Source of the DNA: Planctomycetota bacterium
Lineage (GTDB): Bacteria > Planctomycetota > GCA-002687715 > DRQF01
Direction: 5' to 3'
DNA: 9,811 bases
NCBI GenBank assembly: GCA_015485455.1
Contig: WFTN01000405.1
Span: 1-9,811, forward strand
Shown here: positions 6,944 to 9,811 of the stretch, in pieces
Position numbering within the stretch: the first letter of the stretch is position 1
Layout: every line of letters begins with the position of its first letter
Translations under genes and position numbers: made by a program
The notes under the pieces: model-generated
Seen by the model: the letters and a program-made list of their open reading frames with translations, nothing else
Database searches by the model: none
Told to the model about the DNA's origin: nothing

Positions 6944-8113
6944 TCAAAGTTGCGGAATCTTGTCCATGAAGTCCAGCAAAGACATGGCTTCAACGGAGTC
7001 GGATAATGGAATTGGATCCCCGTCGGGCATGATGAAGAAGCCTTGCGTTGATTGGATTGTTTTTGAACTCTCAATGAAGCTCGGAGTTAACTTCGGCGAG
7101 AGTGTCCGCTTGATTTCCACTGCCAAGGTTTTGCCTTTGGGGGTTTCGATAACGAGATCGATTTCTGCACCTGCATGGGTGCGATAATGACTGGCGGTGT
7201 AACGACTCGGGAGGTTGGTTAAAATTTGTTCCAAGCAATAACCTTCCCAAGAATGGCCACAAAGAGGATGCCCAAGAACCTGTTCTATCTCTTGGAGTTC
7301 GGCCAAATTGTGCAAGATGCCGCTATCGCGCCAATAAACCTTGGCTGAACGGACCAAGCGTTTCTTTGAGTTCCGACTCCATGCAGGAAGAGTTCTTAAG
7401 AGGTACAGCCCCTCAAGCAGGTCAAGGTAATGGCGAACGGTCTTGCCGTCGATGCCGAGGGAGCCTGCTAACTTGCTTATGTTTAAGGTAGATCCTTGTT
7501 GATGTGCGACCATTGTGCAGAGCCTGCGCAGCAAGATTGGTGTGGCTGTGATTCCAAGTTGGGGAAGGTGTCGTTCAATGTGACTGGTCACATAATCTTC
7601 ACGCCATTGATTCGAGGCTTCGTCCGTGGGGGCAAGAAAACTGTCTGGATACCCTCCACGCAACCAATGGCGTTCCAAGCTATCAAGTGGAGTCTTCACT
7701 TCAGTGAGACCCAATGGATTGAGTTCAAGATAGCTGATTCGACCGGCAAGGGTCTCGGAACTTTGCTGGAGTAGGTCGCGAGTAGCGGACCCTAAGATGA
7801 GAAACTGGGCCACTTTTTCGCCTCGGCGCCGCCGTTCATCAACTAAGCTGCGCAAGAGTGGAAAGAGACTTGGGATAACTTGAATCTCGTCCAAGATCAC
7901 CAAGTGGTCTGAAAACCTTGAGAGGTAGAGTTCTGGGTCGGCCAACTTTGCAATGTCGGATGGCCGTTCCAAGTCTAAATAATGTTTGGGCTTATCCATC
8001 TCCAGGGCCAAGGCCAACGTTGTCTTGCCCACTTGCCGCGCGCCCAGAAGGGCCACAACGGGTGTCTGTTGAAGCCGTTCTACGAGAACTGAAGATAGTC
8101 TGCGTGTGATCAT
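6944..8113 (-). CDS. AAA+ ATPase with C-terminal DUF4143 nuclease-like domain
   Basis: This 389-residue protein belongs to the widespread AAA_14/DUF4143 ATP-binding family, whose biological role is poorly defined. The Walker A is GARQVGKTT (24-32), Walker B LVILDE (71-76), and a sensor-like ILGSA (106-110) follows. A winged-helix region comes next (ISKLAGSLGIDGKTVRHYLDLLEGLYLLRTL). The C-terminal domain has EIDLVIE (317-323) and LAVEIKR (330-336), the D...ExK pattern of PD-(D/E)xK folds, suggesting DNA binding or cleavage. All key residues are present and the length is normal, so the gene looks intact. The ATG at 8111-8113 has only a weak AAGG close to it, and this lies inside a 40-bp palindrome. 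It stands alone, not in an operon, beside an insertion sequence, consistent with lateral transfer. Confidence 0.93.
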   Translation of the reverse strand: MITRRLSSVLVERLQQTPVVALLGARQVGKTTLALALEMDKPKHYLDLERPSDIAKLADPELYLSRFSDHLVILDEIQVIPSLFPLLRSLVDERRRRGEKVAQFLILGSATRDLLQQSSETLAGRISYLELNPLGLTEVKTPLDSLERHWLRGGYPDSFLAPTDEASNQWREDYVTSHIERHLPQLGITATPILLRRLCTMVAHQQGSTLNISKLAGSLGIDGKTVRHYLDLLEGLYLLRTLPAWSRNSKKRLVRSAKVYWRDSGILHNLAELQEIEQVLGHPLCGHSWEGYCLEQILTNLPSRYTASHYRTHAGAEIDLVIETPKGKTLAVEIKRTLSPKLTPSFIESSKTIQSTQGFFIMPDGDPIPLSDSVEAMSLLDFMDKIPQL

Positions 8114-8153
8114 TACCTTGAAATTAAGGAATCAATTCCTAAATTTCAAGGTA
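8114..8153. repeat. 40-bp near-perfect palindrome abutting the ATPase start codon
   Basis: Two 19-bp arms (TACCTTGAAATTAAGGAAT and its partner) flank a 2-bp centre, with one mismatch pair (8126/8141). The palindrome begins immediately before the ATPase ATG and contains its only ribosome-binding-like AAGG. The 2-nt centre makes it more likely a site for a dimeric DNA-binding protein or a cruciform than an RNA terminator. Its position suggests an operator for autoregulation or a recognition site for the ATPase; both are inferences. Confidence 0.85.
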
Positions 8154-8373
8154 TTTGTTGGGCGGAGTGCCAAGAAGCAACCACTGACGCTGTCATCGGG
8201 CCTATCAGAAAGATCTCGACAGAGAACAGCACCTGGGGTTCACCCAGGTTTCGAAACGAACTACGCACTCTTGGATAGGAAATCGCCAAGTCATCGGTTA
8301 CCTTCGAAAATCGCGAGGGTAATTGGTGCCCAAGGGGTCCTCCTGGGGTTTTCGGGATGCAGAGCCGCTAGCC

Positions 8374-9438
8374 ATGAAAAAATGGTCTTCACCCCCCCCG
8401 TCGAAAAGTTCAACGAAAATGAGGATCGCCTACGACGGCGGAGGCGGTCGTCCATCAAAAAGAGAAAATTGGATAATCGTATCCCAAAGTGACGACGGTT
8501 CTTGGGATGGTGGGGTTGGCGCTCACAGTACCACCGTTTGTACGTCACTCATGCTCTTGACTCTCTCTGGGGCCGGTGAATCGGCGCACTGGGGGACTCG
8601 TAAGGTCACCCGTGTCATCTCAGATGGTCTTGGTTATCTGATGAAGAAGCAATCTTCGAATGGTTTTCTTGGTTCCCTATATTCAGATGCTGGGCTCTAC
8701 GAGCACGCGGTAGCATCCTTGGCAATTTGCCAGGCACTCAGACTCGACCCAGAGAACTCGAGGCTACAAGGGTCAGCAATTATTGCGACGAAGTTCCTTG
8801 CAGAAGCACAGGGGACTTGTGGCCTCTGGTCGGACAGAATCGATAGTGACATCCCTTGCGCCTATACTTCAGTCTGGGCCCTGATGAGCGTTTTGTCTGC
8901 TTCTAAGTCGGGGATTACAAATGAGAACCTCCGTTTGAAGGACGCGGTAGTTGCTCTCAGAGAAGTAAGAAACACAAATGCCGGGTCGCTCGGTATTCAG
9001 CGGTTTTGCAATTCGAGAACAATTGACATTGCAATAAGTGTGGTGTTGTCGCTCTTTGGTGAGACCACGGATTTGGCGATCATTGGCGAGGAAGGATTGG
9101 AAGAGTTTGCAGCTGAGGTGTTATCGGGGGTTGAGTTGACGAGCCACCTGGTGGATCCCGCTTTTTGGTATTTCGGTAGTATCGTCAAGAGAATGTCTTT
9201 ATCCGAAACGGAAAGAGCACTTGGGGCGCAAGACAGTAAAGACCTATTCTGTAGGCTGCTAAAGACGGGAATGGAGGCGAGTTTGCCAGTGGGCCTTGAT
9301 TCAGTCGGCGGATGGAGCCCCGTTGGAAAGTGGGCTCGCCTTGGCGGTCCGAACTACACGAACGCGATGCACCTTCTTGCACTTCAGATCTATTACGAGT
9401 ACAGCTTTGTTTTCCCTATTGAGCATCTGAGACGATAG
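8374..9438 (+). CDS. Prenyltransferase/squalene-oxidase-like alpha-toroid repeat protein, 5' end uncertain
   Basis: The protein carries the helical-repeat fold seen in terpene cyclases and in many planctomycete proteins of unknown function. Repeat-type motifs include ENWIIVSQSDDGSWDGG, then LGYLMKKQSSNGFLG with an AVASLAICQAL helix after it, and FLAEAQGTCGLWS. The C-terminus GGPNYTNAMHLLALQIYYEY matches the usual closing helix of this group. The DxDD motif of squalene-hopene cyclases is not seen, so I do not propose an enzymatic reaction. No signal peptide or membrane helix is visible, and the toroid starts almost at the N-terminus, whereas relatives often have long N-terminal parts, so a 5' truncation is possible. 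The start is unsettled: ATG 8374 and ATG 8419 both lack a Shine-Dalgarno sequence, and TTG 8323 is a further option. An eight-C tract lies at 8392-8399. Confidence 0.7.
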   Translation: MKKWSSPPPSKSSTKMRIAYDGGGGRPSKRENWIIVSQSDDGSWDGGVGAHSTTVCTSLMLLTLSGAGESAHWGTRKVTRVISDGLGYLMKKQSSNGFLGSLYSDAGLYEHAVASLAICQALRLDPENSRLQGSAIIATKFLAEAQGTCGLWSDRIDSDIPCAYTSVWALMSVLSASKSGITNENLRLKDAVVALREVRNTNAGSLGIQRFCNSRTIDIAISVVLSLFGETTDLAIIGEEGLEEFAAEVLSGVELTSHLVDPAFWYFGSIVKRMSLSETERALGAQDSKDLFCRLLKTGMEASLPVGLDSVGGWSPVGKWARLGGPNYTNAMHLLALQIYYEYSFVFPIEHLRR

Positions 9439-9455
9439 CCTCTGATGTCAGGGGC
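9438..9455 (+). terminator. Possible hairpin terminator of the alpha-toroid gene
   Basis: GCCTCTG and CAGGGGC pair over 7 bp (one G-T) around the loop ATGT, starting on the last base of the stop codon. The following GTGTTTGGG is a poor T-tract, so termination by this hairpin is uncertain. Confidence 0.3.
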
Positions 9456-9659
9456 GTGTTTGGGCATGTGCGCAGAGGGCCTGCCAATTGAATGTCACCT
9501 TGAGTAACGTGAAGTCAGCATGCGGGTGTTTGGATAGTATGGAGTGGGAATAACGATCTCAAATGTTGGGTCTACGGTCCCAGATGAGATTCGCCAGTCC
9601 AGCCTTGTGTCTTCCTGTGCCAGCGCAAATGCACTAGCTGCTTCATCGCAGAATAGAAT

Positions 9660-9686
9660 GAGGCTTCCAACATGGTTGGAAGCCTC
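9660..9686 (-). terminator. Strong hairpin, likely terminator of the SAH hydrolase gene
   Basis: GAGGCTTCCAAC and GTTGGAAGCCTC form a perfect 12-bp stem around a 3-nt loop, about 50 bp past the SAH hydrolase stop. On the minus strand it is followed by ATTCTATTCTG, a moderate T-rich tail, which supports leftward termination. The rest of 9456-9735 shows no convincing gene. Confidence 0.7.
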
Positions 9687-9735
9687 GTTCAATGGTCTCA
9701 CGATCTGATGAGTGAAATTCACTCACCATGTGGGA

Positions 9736-9811
9736 TCAGTAGCGGTAGTACTCTGGTTTGAATGGTCCTTCTTGAGGGACGCCCAAGCACTTGGCTTGAT
9801 CTGCTGTCAGC
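9736..9811 (-). CDS. ahcY: S-adenosylhomocysteine hydrolase, C-terminal end only
   Basis: Only the last 24 codons are present; the gene enters from the right edge. They read LTADQAKCLGVPQEGPFKPE then YYRY and a TGA stop. This matches the conserved C-terminal tail of adenosylhomocysteinase (LT..QA.YLGVP.EGP(Y/F)KP..YRY), in which the KP..YRY tail contributes lysine and tyrosine to the NAD cofactor site of the neighbouring subunit in the tetramer. The enzyme splits S-adenosylhomocysteine into adenosine and homocysteine in the methyl cycle, in the cytoplasm. It is a housekeeping gene and marks the right boundary of the accessory region. Confidence 0.93.
   Translation of the reverse strand, partial: LTADQAKCLGVPQEGPFKPEYYRY

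Noticed and set aside
8106..8492. Plus-strand 128-codon frame starting in the palindrome
   Set aside because: It overlaps the alpha-toroid frame, is very Arg/Ser-rich at its end, lacks a ribosome binding site and resembles no family.
9495..9722. Minus-strand 75-codon frame left of the SAH hydrolase
   Set aside because: It runs straight through the strong terminator hairpin and has no motif or convincing start.

Overview
The window looks like accessory chromosome from a planctomycete or close relative. Supporting signs are a decayed secreted protein with a LamG-like domain, an FG-GAP repeat fragment, an alpha-toroid (prenyltransferase/squalene-oxidase-like) repeat protein, and a metal-efflux adaptor with a Cys/His-rich N-terminal array. 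The assignment is inferred from protein style; there is no rRNA or other marker to confirm it.

Left block (1-3829, minus strand): a compact metal-responsive efflux operon reading leftwards. It holds an ArsR/SmtB-type repressor with CadC-like cysteines, a TolC/CzcC-type outer-membrane factor that overlaps it by 4 bases, and a CzcB/CusB-type periplasmic adaptor 10 bases further on that runs off the left edge. The RND pump gene would be expected next, outside the window. The three products would form a repressor-controlled tripartite metal exporter.

The main discovery candidate is in the adaptor. Its frame is open over all 672 codons in the window except for one TGA at codon 111. That TGA sits at the fourth-ligand position of the third of six evenly built C-x2-H-x6-C-x2-C modules; the other five have Cys there. 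A stem-loop fitting the usual bacterial SECIS rules (UGA-to-loop distance 21 nt, 7-bp upper stem, G at loop position 2) lies directly downstream. The gene may therefore encode an undescribed selenocysteine-containing metal-efflux adaptor. The alternative is a nonsense mutation.

Middle block (3830-6943): gene-poor and decayed. It holds a fragment of an FG-GAP protein (minus strand), then a secreted LamG-like protein (plus strand) broken by a stop, frameshifts and a 1.3-kb ISL3-family insertion sequence with perfect 28-bp ends. The IS transposase is itself frameshifted.

Right block (6944-9811): an AAA+ ATPase of the AAA_14/DUF4143 type (minus strand) preceded immediately by a 40-bp near-perfect palindrome; an alpha-toroid repeat protein (plus strand) with an uncertain 5' end; and the last 24 codons of S-adenosylhomocysteine hydrolase (minus strand) followed by a strong hairpin terminator. 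No tRNA, rRNA or CRISPR array was seen.
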